DNA of 64,000 nt from Brienomyrus brachyistius. Its lineage: Eukaryota; Chordata; Actinopteri; Osteoglossiformes; Mormyridae. The DNA is taken from contig NC_064538.1 of the NCBI RefSeq assembly GCF_023856365.1, positions 6,130,494-6,194,493 on the forward strand, given 5' to 3'. Under the pieces are notes generated by a model. The model was not told the DNA's origin and made no database searches. It saw only the letters and a list, made by a program, of their open reading frames with translations. Every line of letters starts with the position of its first letter. Positions within the stretch are counted from its first letter, which is position 1. The translations under genes and the position numbers were made by a program. Positions 53,569-64,000 of this stretch are shown here, one piece after another.

Positions 53569-56500
53569 TCACTCGGGGGGACGCACGGGTCTCTTCTGCT
53601 CGTCACAGAAGGACAAGGAGCAGTCCTGCCCAGGTAGGGTGGGGGCCTGTGGAAATGCAGCCGCAGGTGGGGGCTCTATGCACGGAGACACTGCGTTCGG
53701 GGGCTGCCTTGGGGGCGTGGCGGGCCTCTGGAACATGGGGTCTTCCCGCTTGACATTCACATCCTGGGCAGTCTCTGGGGCGCGCGACTGGGGAGATGGG
53801 GGCACTTTGGTGTTGGAGTGGGTGGAGTCGGAGGCGTGGGCCGTCTGGTCGTCTGACGAATGGTACTGCTTGAGGCGGATGTGCCAGGCCAGGCTGCAGA
53901 CAGCAGACACCGTCTTGAACTGGTGGATGACGTTGCGGGGTATGAAGTAGATGTCGTCATCGCACAGCTGCACCCGACAGTAACGGATGCCTTCCCGGCG
54001 CAGCTGGTTCAGTTTGGCATCGTCCACCCACTGGACGCACTGTGCGGGGGGGGGGAAGCAAAAGGGGAACAGCTTTACTCAACAGCCCTGCAAGGGACTG
54101 CAGGGATCAACTCATTTTAAAACCTTCATTCACACAAAAAAAAAATACTTGACTGGTTAAAACCAGAGACTAAACATGTCAAAATCACTGTGGTCTAAGC
54201 ACTATTTCTAAACTGCTGGGTCGCAACCTAACAAGCTGCGAGACAACTAAGTGGGTCACGGAGTGTGTGGTCAAAAAAGAAAAACTTCCATTACCAGTGC
54301 CTTCCTCCCCCCCACTGTTTTCTCTCGCTCTCATATTTCTGCTCCCCCTTTCATTGATTTTGTGGGTGGGGTATCCTCCCACACCCCCTCCCTGAAATCA
54401 GCATGCCTAAGGTGGGATGTCTGATGTTCTATTTACTATTACTGCACCATTTTCTCCCAGAAATAAATCCGGGTTCAGATTTAAAAAACTGGGAAACTGG
54501 GTTATGGCTACTAATGTGGATTCTGAGGCTAAACCTGTTGAGATCCACTGGTCAACATCAACATCCCAACTGACACCCCCCCCCCCCCCATATGGGCATG
54601 AAAACCACACACTACCCACTAATGACCAGGTTGGGACTGTGAAGCTCGCTTGCCTGGTGTGAGGCGAGCGTGAAGCTCTACTGAATTTGGGGGGGGGGGG
54701 GGGGGCATTTCCATAACTGAACTTCAGGCTGTCATGTGACATCTTGTATCCGTAACCTCGCACTGCCTCCAATCTGCGGTACCTGAGAGACCGGGGGCTC
54801 GTAAAGGTCCAGCTGCAGCCTCTGGACGACATCGTTGAAGTCTTCTGCATGGAAGCAGATGACGTCTTTCGTGATCCGGGGCCGGTCGCTCCTGGTATGT
54901 GGAGACAGTGATGTCATCGGCGGCTTCCCAGAGCAGCCCTCACGCCATAAGAAAGGCAGAGCGGGAGCTAAAACGGCGGCGCGTACCACTCCCCGAACTG
55001 CACGGCCTTCAGCACGCCCACCGCCGCCGTGCTCTGCCAGTCGAAGCTCTGGCCCACGTGGTCCGCGTGGGCACGGGTCCGGTCCTCGAAAAGAACCTCT
55101 CGCGGCTCGCTGGTGCGTGGCAGATAATGCAGGTTCTTGATCTCATTCATGGACCTGGAGCATCGAGACAGACACTGCGGGGTCAGCAGCCTGGTTCTGC
55201 TGCCGTCTCCTGGAGGCCAATGGCACGGATTAACTCCAAGTTAGTGGTTTAGAGCGGAGTTTCTTAACCCTGACCTCGGCGACCCCCAGACAGTCCACAT
55301 TTTTGCTTCCCCTCAGCTCCCAGCACACCTGTACCAGGAATTCAATGATCTTTATTGGCTGGCAGCTAAAAGGGAGCAATAATGTGGACCACCTGGGGGT
55401 CCGAAAGGTCTGGGTTGAGAAGCACTGGTTTAGAGCGTCAATCGGAACCAGCAGGCGGCCTAAGGGGGGGGCACTTGCGCTCACCTTTAATCAACTTAAA
55501 CCACGGCTCTGCTGGATTCTCAAACCCTTATTGGTCAGAAAGGTTTCGATTCATTTTCTATATCTGCATACGTTAGGACGGGGTTTCCCAAACACTGCTC
55601 CACGGCTCAGGGGCAGGCAAGCGGGGGACGCACCTCACCCAGGGCCGCTGACGTGATACATGAGGAACAGGCGGGCCTTGCGGTTTGAAATGCTGAGAAA
55701 CTGTCTGTTAGTACAAACAGCATTATAATAATTGGTCAAATGAAAGCAGTGGTACTAATAAATATGTTTTTGGCTTGTAAATGTGAAAATTATGCATTTA
55801 AGTATTAGCGTGTGTAGGACCTGGAATAAAACACCTTTAAGTGAATCAGGTGGTTCATTCTGTAGCTGTGGTCTGACAGTCAGCTTGTCGTGCATCACCC
55901 CTTACTAAATCTCCAGCAGAGAGCGGTACGGGGCGGCTGGGGTCTGGTGGCAGGTACCTGCGTCTCTTAAAGGGCGACTTGGGCACGTCGGCCGTGGGCA
56001 CCATCTGCTCACCCGGCCGCACCCACATGATGGGCCCGTCGTCACTCTGGGAGCGGCACTCCAGCTTCAGGCTGGACAGGCTGCCCCACGGCAGGGTCAT
56101 CTGGAGGGCGACAGGCAGCCGGGGTGAGGCGAGGACAGGGGCAAGTGGGGCTTTACCCACAATGCAAGTGGGTGGAGAGCAGCAGAAAATGAAACTGGTC
56201 AAACTAACAGTGACTGAGCATCTGGGTGGGAGAAGTGACCCCACACCCTACCACGATGTTCCAAGAGCCATTTTTCAGTGACCAAAGATCCCTCTCCATT
56301 GAAAAAATTTACCAAGGGTGGGGGGCAGTTCAGGGACACAGACAGTAGCGGGAACTGATAAGTTTGAGCGTGTGAATTTAGGTATCTCTGGTTTGGAGGA
56401 TGGGGCGGCATGGCGGTGCAGTGGTTAGCACTGTTGCCTCACACCTCTGGGACCCGGGTTCAAGTCTCCGCCTGGGTCACATGTGTGTGGAGTTTGCATG

Positions 56501-59500
56501 TTCTCCCCATGTCGTCGTGGGGTTTCCTCCAGGTACTCCGGTTTCCCCTCACAGTCCAAAAACATGCTGAGGCTAATTGGAGTTGCTAAATTGCCCGTAG
56601 GTGTGCATGTGTGAATGAATGGTGTGTGAGTGTGCCCTGCGATGGGCTGGCCCCCCATCCTGGGTTGTTCCCTGCCTCGTGCCCATTGCTTCCGGGATAG
56701 GCTCCGGACCCCCCGCGACCCAATAGGATAAGCGGTTTGGAAAATGGATGGATGGATGGATGGTTTGGAGGATGGGGGGTCCATTTGTTTCTGGAGCCTG
56801 GCCATGTGTTCCTGCAGCCCACAGACAACCAAGCAGGAACCAGACTAAGCAACTCGTGTCAGATCTTATAATAAGATGGCTGGGGATTCAAGCTGATTGT
56901 ATCAATGGGGGAAAAAAACACCAAATTACCCAGACCTTACTAGCAGCCAGCAAGCATAGTTTCAGTACAAGCGCCAGGATCTGATTATTATGCTTACTGA
57001 CAGCTAACTGGTTTGCGACGTTTAAAACAGCAGCAGAAAAAAATTACTACTGCTGGCACTGAACACTTAGACATCTGCACATCTTACTTCAGGAGAAATA
57101 TCATCTGCAGGGAAATGGTACAAATAGAGACAAATATAGACACTATGGGGTACAAGAGCCCTTTTTCCATAACCGGAGACCATGTACATTCTCCGGAAGG
57201 GGACCCCCCTCAAGTGCAAAAATTTACCAAGGGGGCCACCTGGAGCACCTGCCCGTCAAAAAGTGCATGCATGTCACCCAGTTACGACGCATTTCTGTGA
57301 CTAGGCCTGCATTATGTGCGATGGTAATATAGACATTGTTTGTCCAGTTTGCACATGCAGTTGTTGCAGTGCAAAGACAGCAAGTCAGCTGGGTGGAAAC
57401 TAACAATGAGTTGCACTAAAACAAAACCCAGCAAGCTCTGCAATTTTAATGATGGTTCCTTTTCAAGATTATCTACCAGAGGTGCAACTAAAAAAAAAAA
57501 AGTTTCACACTGCTGCTTCTGCATGAGCTCTGCAAGCGCACTGCATGCGCTCTGCAAGCGCACTGCATGCGCTCTCCAAAAAATCATAATCATAGTGTTG
57601 GACTTTTTCACCAAAAGACATTCGCCTTCTGCTGTATAGAAACAGCTCGAATTTCATGGAGACAATATTGAGGAAAACCAAGTGATTCATCCGCACTGTC
57701 TGTTGGCAGAACTGGCAGGAACACCACCAACTTACGTGACACACACTATTGGTAGATGACCTCTATTTCAGCACAGATTATTTTTGGCAAATTAGAAATA
57801 TCACAGAATTTACTACAAATATTTATACTGCAATGGGAATTTTTTTCCATTATTGTTCAGCCATATTAACTAGAAGAATAATCAAATAATTAATTATAGC
57901 ATTTTGCTTGAAATAAGAAAAGAAAGAAGACCTTCTCTGTATTGGGTTACAGGAGGGTGACATCAAACCTTGAGAAAGGGAGACTCCTCCAACATGTCGA
58001 GAAACTCTGGGAAATAATCCCCCACCTCTTCATCCACGGCCCCCACCAGGCTGATCTGTCTCATCGGACCAGCCCGGTACGTTCCGGAGCAGTAGGTCCG
58101 ATTCACCTACAGGGATGTAATGGTAGTAAGTCATTATCGACAACCGTACCAATGCTAATGCGTGACTTTGCATTGTAGCTGTCATGCAAAGACTGCACAT
58201 TACTGAACAGGAAAAGCACAAAAACAATTACATAATAATCAAATATGAATGCAAAATTTCTTTAATTAAAAGCAGTTTGAGCCTTGTATTGCAAAAAACA
58301 CTAACAGATTTATTGCCAAGGAACATCTTGAGTGAAACCTAAAACCCACATGATTTTATCAGGGCTGTACAAATAAACCTTATATTTTTTTTTTTTGGGG
58401 GGGGGGGGGGGGGGCACAGAATGCGGATGCTGGGAACAAGTCTTGAAATCTTTCACGAATGAGGTCATGCGATTTGCAACTGCTCTGAACCACAGGGTGA
58501 CACCGGTTTGCGTTGCGCTAATCGGGCCTCCTGAACATCACATTCACTCATCACTGAAAGCGGCAGTGTGACCCAGCTGGACGCGGGTCCGACGGGTGTG
58601 CATGCGCCGCATTTGTGTGTACTTTGGACCGTTCCACCCACAGGGGGGCAGGGAAGGAAGCGATATACGTGGGCGTGTCTACTGCAAAACACACACTGCC
58701 AACCTCAGCCTGACTCCAGCCTGACAGAGCCTTGCACATTCGCACCTTCACAAACACCCCACATTCTCCCCCCCCCCCCATCACTGAATTAATTCCAGTG
58801 CTGCTAACTGCAATTAGTAAATCCCACAAGGGCATTTCAGTTTTATTACACCAGCAGGAAATCTAACCTGAGAAAATTATGGTTAGACCATTTAAAGGCA
58901 TTAGCCTCCCCCAAATAAAAGTATAGCCCCTCCCATTGAACACTGTCAATTGTCACTTACATCATTTTAAATAGCCTAACTGAGCAGGTTTAATCGACAC
59001 TAACACAAATACCAACACACATCATATGAAATAAAAAAAAAAAAAAAAAAGATATATATAGTATAGATATTCAGCTTTTTACTCCACATGCATATTGTGA
59101 TTTTATTTATTTTTATGTCGCATTTGAGGGACATTATACGGGTTGTTTTATAAGGACAGCGCCAAGGAAGAACATGTTCCATTTCTACTCTATTCCCACA
59201 TAAAACACTCAGACTCACACGCGAGTCAGAGGCCATTAAGTAGAGGGGCTGTCAGACCGCGAGCTCCACAGGCCGCAGTGACGCATTAACGCCCCCTCCC
59301 ACAAAACACAGCACCGCACCGTTTAATGCGGCACCGAGACGCCGTTAGCTTGGAGGTACTACCCTTTCCTTGCTTGTCAGCAGAACGTGTCCCACACGAG
59401 GCCGACGTGCGACAGGACACACCACAAAGCTTCCTTGCACCGTCGCGATTAAACGCCTCACCGACGGGCCCGATGTGAATTCTGTGGCCTGACGGAGGGT

Positions 59501-62500
59501 AGATCACAGGATAAACCATGCATGGGATTTAAACACACTTACAAATTTGTTTCATCGAAACTAATTTGTTCCCAGGCTAACAGACACTTATCATCAATAT
59601 CTGCTGAACTGTTTACGTGACAAATCACTCTATATTGACATATTAAATACTCATAACCAGCCACACACAGTACTGTAGAAAAGACCTATTTAAGGCTTTA
59701 TATTTAAGGCTATTTATATGGGAAGTAAGAAAAAAACATTAGATCGTATTAGAACACATAAAAATAACCAGTAAAACACAGACAGGATTTCTTCACCACT
59801 TTAGTTCCCTAATCTATCCTCAGGGGCACCTCAGCCATTTCTCGTATGTATTACATTTCCAGCTCACTTAACTAATTCTTTAAATCATTCAAAAAGGTAA
59901 AGTGAAGTACAGATTACCCGTATGAGATGTACTGGTGAAGTAAAAATGTACACGGGTGTATTGCATAGTTTCTGCAAACACTGGGGTGACGTTAGGAGAG
60001 GTTTGAAATGGCTAAGTCTAGGGATGAGGATAGATTCAGTTAGAAATTATAATTCTTTTGTGGCAATTTTTTGATCGCTTTGAGAGTTACAAATCTATTC
60101 TAAAATACCAATTTAAACACAGGTTACTGTAATTATGTTAGTCACATTTGATACTAATACATTTGACCAGTATGACATTTCCTGATTCTGTTAGGAGGCC
60201 GACGTGTCTGAGAATCACGAATAAGCAGAGAGTTTTCCAGCACCTTAGACAGACATAATGTCAATTTAATACCAATACAATCATCAATTAATCAGCATTT
60301 TCTTTAACTCCTTGAGACTTTTACTCAGTAGTGTATATTCGGCAAATGTAATACAGCCTTTTTATATCAGCTAAACCAGTGATACTCAACCTTTTTGGAC
60401 CAAGTACCACAAACAGATCAAACCAAACCAGTAAAGAAAAAAACAAAACACACCCAGAATGACAGTCACATGTTACCACTGTCTTCTCACACACCACTGG
60501 CAGCACATGCACCAGTTTCAGAATCACTGTTAACCAACAGTGATTATTTAGCGCAGTGGTTGTCAAAGTTGGTCCTCGGGCCCCACTGCCCTGCTTGTTC
60601 TCCAGCTATCCCTGCCCTACACACTGCTGATTGACTGAAAACACCTGATCCAGGTAATCAGAAGCTGAATGACAGCTGGGACTTGTGTGTGGGGCAGGGA
60701 TAGCAGGAAAACAAGCAGGGCAGTGGGGCCCGAGGACCGACTCTGAGAACCACTGGTTTAGTATATTAGGATCCTAATCCGTAAATTAGGATTTCGCCAT
60801 CTTGTTTATCTGATGTTTTCCGTCGGCCCCTGGATGACGGCTCCTCTTTTTCAGTCTCGTTCCTCCCAAGGTTTCTTCCTTTTAGGGAGGTTTCCTTGCC
60901 ACTGTCACCTCTGGCTTGCTCACTGAGGGCTTTGCTCACTTGAGCGTTTTGACACAATGTTATGTTGTTAAAATAAGCTATGCAAATTGAAAAAATTATT
61001 TAATAGAGGAGACTAAGTAATGCAAAGTACCGACCACATGCAAAAGTTACCATGTGCTTTCGGGATGGAAGTTTTCCGTCATTAATGGTAAACAAAAACC
61101 CTTCTTCTTAAACAAAATAGGTCACACAAGCCAAAGTACAGCCAAAGGGTTCCTGTAGTTCAAATTACTTAAAGAACGTTCACTTGAACCTGAGGCAGAT
61201 AGGCCAATTACGGAAAACAGGTTTCTTCTGGTGAAAGTTAACTGCTTTACTACAGAGTGGCATTGTGTCCAGGGGGCACCCTTTCCTCATGCCCCCTGTG
61301 ATGCCCACGAGAGCCTGCAGGACCCACCTGTCACCCTGACCCAGATTAACAATCGGGAGATAGTACCTGAGGATATGTGGTTTCATCTTCTGTTACATGT
61401 CTGTGGCTTAGAGATTTTAAAGGAAGAAAATCAGCTATCGAGTTGTAGGGTGAACAAGAAGCATCCATGTTTTGGAATCAATGTGATTCAGATATCTGCT
61501 GGGGCTCTTTTCATGGTTCCTGGCATGAGACGCCACAGGGACAGAAGCTCCAGAGGGGATGAAAGGAGCATTGAAGGGTGCCGACATTGAGAGCGACTGT
61601 GTGAGCGTCTCGCCGCTGAATGGTAGCGACAGGGACCCCGCAGGGCAGCTCTCCAGCCTTTACTCCCTTTACAGACTGCAGACAGCGCCAATCTGTGCGG
61701 GACCAAATGGGCCGGTCTGCAGCACGGCGGCTGTACAGACCCACAAACCTACCTGAGAGTGGAAGTTGGCGATGGTGGTGGTCTCGATATCTTTCTTGCC
61801 CAAGATCTCCATCTTGACGGGCGTGCTGGGGAAGTTGAAGGCAAAGTAGTCGAGGAAATCGGGCAGGTAGGCGGCGGCACCGTGCACCACTGACAGGGCA
61901 TAGCGGGCAGCGCTATGGGGGCTTTCTGTGAAGGCCAGCTGCAGGAACTCCTGGGCGAAGCATTCCTTCTCGCTGGGCGTCAGGAAGGAGATCTCGTCGG
62001 CGTAGGCGTGCAGGACGGCAGCGCCGCCATTGGCCTGGCGCTCCTCGTGGAGGAGCCTCCCGTAGCGGGAGCCCGTCTGCAAGCAGCAGCTGCGGATGAA
62101 GTGGTCCTGGTGGGACAGGAAAGGCGCGCGCACCCCATGGGGTGTGCGGTACTCCTCAGTGCCCGGGCCAGGCTGGCAGAGCTGCTCGTCCTTCAGGTAG
62201 GTGAGCGTGGGGTCACCTGGGGGCGGAGTCCCGGGGCCGTCCCCCGTCAGTCCGGCGCACACTGTCTGTACCTCCTTGTGGTACATCTTAAGCCGCTTGC
62301 CTCGCTCATCCTCGCGGTGCCTCCTCTTCTTTTTCTTCTTCTTCAGCAGGTACTCATCCACCAGCGGACTTTTACCATTCTCATCCCCGGGTTCTGCCAG
62401 GAAAAACAAAAAGGATGTGTGACGTCCAGAGGAAAATTTAAAAAAACAAAAAAAAAGACAAAAATTTTTCACAAAAAAAAAAAAAGCTGACACTCAAAGC

Positions 62501-63715
62501 TCCCACCTTCACCGGCAATTACAACCAAGCAAGCAAATATCAAATCCTAGCATTTAAGTGATTCATAGAATAACCGATTTTACCCGCCAAGGCTATTAAT
62601 AATTAATAAACCCTATAGCCTCTGTATACAGACACGATGTAAAACAAGGCGGCCTATACATTAAAGGAAATATAAAGCCGTTTTAAAACTGTCTTCCTAT
62701 GAAAGAAAATGCGATTCTATTTACCCGTTATAAAATAATGCTGAAAGAACAGCGACCAAAAGTGTGACACCCACAATAGGTAAATCTTAACTTCATTTAA
62801 ATACCACTAGCACTTCTTTAAGCATGAAGTGGTACAAAAGAGTGGAGACCGATTTAGTTGGACAGCCTGCAAGCCTCAAAAGGGTCCAACAAAACTGCCC
62901 AAAACACGCGAGTCACGACAAATAACTTGCCTAACCAGCCGGTTAACAAGCGTCAGATAAAAGCAGCAGCTCCAACGAACGGGGAGCCGCACGTGTGCCG
63001 CTTATTTTCAGGGCGGCCCAGCTGAAACTTTCAGGGGGGCGTCGCTGCAGCATGACAGGAGAAACTGCAGCTCCGGCAGCGGACCCGCGCCAGCGGCTTG
63101 GAGCCCCCGATTGCCGCCTGCCTTGCCTTAATTACCTTTCTTTTTATTGCTCAGCACCGCTTTGACGTTCGCCTCCGAGTTCTCCTTCTTCGGCTTTAGC
63201 TTGTGGTCTTTCTCCGCCGGCTTGTCCTTGCTATTATGGGTTTTGGCCTTGGCCACTTTGAGCGGAGCGAAGGTGAAGAGCCCCTGCTGTACCGTGGGTA
63301 GGATCGGAGGCAGAGGCTTCTGCCCGAGATGCGGCGGGGCCACCTTCCGATGGGGGCCGACGAGCAGGGAGTCCTTCTTGGCGTGGTGGTGGTTGTGGTG
63401 GTGATGGTGGTGGTGGTGATGGTGGTTATGGGGATGCTGCACGGGGGCATTTTCCGAAGTGAAGGTGCGCGGTTGTGAATTCTGCTGCTGCTGTTGTTGT
63501 TGATGCGGCTGGGGTGTCCGTTGTTGAACGTGTTCTTGGTGGTGATGGTGATGAAGCTTAACTTTTTTAGCCTCTTTCTCGCATTTCTCTCGCTTGTCAG
63601 GAGGAGGTGAGCATTCCCTTTTCTTCTTTTTTTTCTTCTCTTTGGTCGATTTATCCAAACTGTCCCTCACCTTTTCCTCTACTTTTATTCGAACCAAACC
63701 AATCTGCGCAGCCAT
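53569..63715 (-). CDS. rsbn1: Round spermatid basic protein 1 (H4K20me2 demethylase family)
   Basis: Seven minus-strand exons: 63715-63136, 62393-61753, 58106-57969, 56100-55958, 55154-54987, 54891-54783, 54039-53569; phases 1,0,0,2,2,0; 749 codons (human about 800). The basic N-terminus has Lys-rich, poly-Gln (72-78) and poly-His (98-111) tracts. The conserved core runs from [20 protein letters not shown] (exon 2) through [57 protein letters not shown] and [13 protein letters not shown] to [18 protein letters not shown] (exon 7). A proline-rich tail follows. The HxD pair His530/Asp532 fits the Fe(II) site proposed for the DPY-21/RSBN1 JmjC-type fold. It acts in the nucleus on chromatin. The initiator is the first ATG of exon 1 ([16 protein letters not shown]). 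RSBN1L is the alternative; PTPN22 beside it argues for RSBN1. Confidence 0.93.
55255..55425. mobile_element. hAT-type foldback MITE with perfect target duplication
   Basis: Left CGGAGTTTCTTAACCCTGAC, right GGTCTGGGTTGAGAAGCACTG, with mirrored ACAGTCCACATTTTTGCT and AGCAATAATGTGGACC inner blocks. The octamer GTTTAGAG lies at 55247-55254 and again at 55426-55433, an exact 8-bp duplication typical of hAT elements. It lies in RSBN1 intron 4. Confidence 0.88.
56406..56761 (+). mobile_element. tRNA-headed SINE, full length
   Basis: Same family as 3000-3351, with the B-box GGGTTCAAGTC, ending in (ATGG)n. The direct repeat GGTTTGGAGGATGGGG lies at 56390-56405 and 56762-56777. The element itself starts with GGGG, so 12-16 bases of this are true duplication. 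It lies in RSBN1 intron 3 and is nearly identical to the 3000 copy, suggesting recent activity. Confidence 0.92.
58397..58414. repeat. Poly-G tract next to poly-T
   Basis: A 12-base T run (58385-58396) is followed by 18 G in RSBN1 intron 2. Similar long G runs lie at 32283-32306 (24), 48907-48923 (17) and 54689-54705 (17). Confidence 0.9.
58450..61752. other. RSBN1 intron 2, distal part
   Basis: AT-rich intron with the hAT MITE at 60554-60755, no further exon recognised on either strand and no RNA gene seen. Confidence 0.5.
60554..60755. mobile_element. hAT-type MITE
   Basis: Ends CAGTGGTTGTCAAAG and CTCTGAGAACCACTG (hAT-like CAGTGGTTCTCAA termini). The long inner arms mirror each other: GGTCCTCGGGCCCCACTGCC against GGCAGTGGGGCCCGAGGACC, read as reverse complements. 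Flanks ATTTAGCG and GTTTAGTA agree at 5 of 8. Confidence 0.85.
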
Positions 63716-63917
63716 TTTGCACGTAGATTTAAATGGCTTTAGATACCTTAGCGCTTAGTTGTACTGGAAGTTGTAGTTCAGAAAACGCATCCAATCAGAG
63801 AGAGCTTATCTGTAGTTTCACTTCGGATTTCTCGTAAAGCGCAAGCGCTTATGGTATTCTTTGTGGGAGTTGTAGTTTTTAATGCTCTTACTGTATCTGG
63901 GAGATGAAGTTCTGAGA
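63716..63917 (-). promoter_or_regulatory. rsbn1: RSBN1 promoter with repeated ACTACAAxTCCCA-type motifs
   Basis: Upstream of the RSBN1 start, the minus strand carries ACTACAACTTCCAGTAC (63787-63771), ACTACAACTCCCACAAAG (63878-63861) and a weaker ACTTCATCTCCCAGATAC (63912-63895). These resemble the ZNF143/THAP11 core ACTACAANTCCCAGCATGC. A YY1-like AAAATGGCTGC overlaps the start codon. No TATA box is seen, as expected of a housekeeping-type promoter. Confidence 0.55.
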
Positions 63918-64000
63918 AAGGGATGCGTGCGCGACTGCACGGAGCTTTTTCTGGGCTGACGTAATGGTTTATGTGCTGGGCATGGCTATCCCAACGACTG

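Noticed and set aside
61915..62490. 191-codon plus-strand open frame
   Set aside because: It is antisense to RSBN1 exon 2, whose protein is strongly conserved.

Overview
The window looks like nuclear DNA of a ray-finned (teleost-type) fish. The genes are split into short exons with GT-AG introns. The intergenic and intronic DNA is AT-rich and full of fish-type repeats: tRNA-headed SINEs with ATGG tails, a CR1/Rex-like LINE, Tc1/mariner remnants and hAT-type foldback elements. No species name can be supported from the sequence alone.

Layout. (1) 1-5250: a GAAGTATGCTG minisatellite (64-830), then AT-rich DNA with SINE copies and small tandem repeats; no gene is recognised with confidence. (2) 12760-5691, minus strand: a complement-regulator (RCA/CD55-CD46-like) gene with a signal peptide, four sushi (SCR/CCP) domains and a hydrophobic GPI- or membrane-type C-terminus. 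A CR1-like LINE sits in one intron and Tc1 debris in another. (3) 12850-22240: gene-poor, with SINEs, an internally deleted Tc1-like element (18898-19949) and a possible distal promoter for the complement gene. (4) 25126-22529, minus strand: a two-Ig-domain receptor (V-like CMRF35/pIgR type plus C2 type) with a Ser/Thr stalk, a transmembrane helix carrying an arginine and a short tail. (5) 29068-47874, plus strand: PTPN22, a PEST-type tyrosine phosphatase, reconstructed as 27 phase-consistent exons (895 codons). Its proline-rich CSK-binding region is expanded by a tandem exon duplication. (6) 63715-53569, minus strand: RSBN1, 7 exons (749 codons), convergent with PTPN22, with a probable long 3' UTR over about 49.4-53.6 kb.

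How it fits together. PTPN22-RSBN1 is the conserved vertebrate neighbourhood that separates PTPN22 from its paralogue PTPN12 (next to RSBN1L), and the C-terminal motifs also fit PTPN22. Three of the four genes have immune roles: complement control, a leukocyte-type Ig receptor, and a phosphatase that damps Src-family/ZAP70 signalling with CSK. RSBN1 belongs to a chromatin family linked to H4K20me2 demethylation. Exon boundaries were read by eye from splice signals, reading phase and remembered family sequence; no alignment or transcript data were available.
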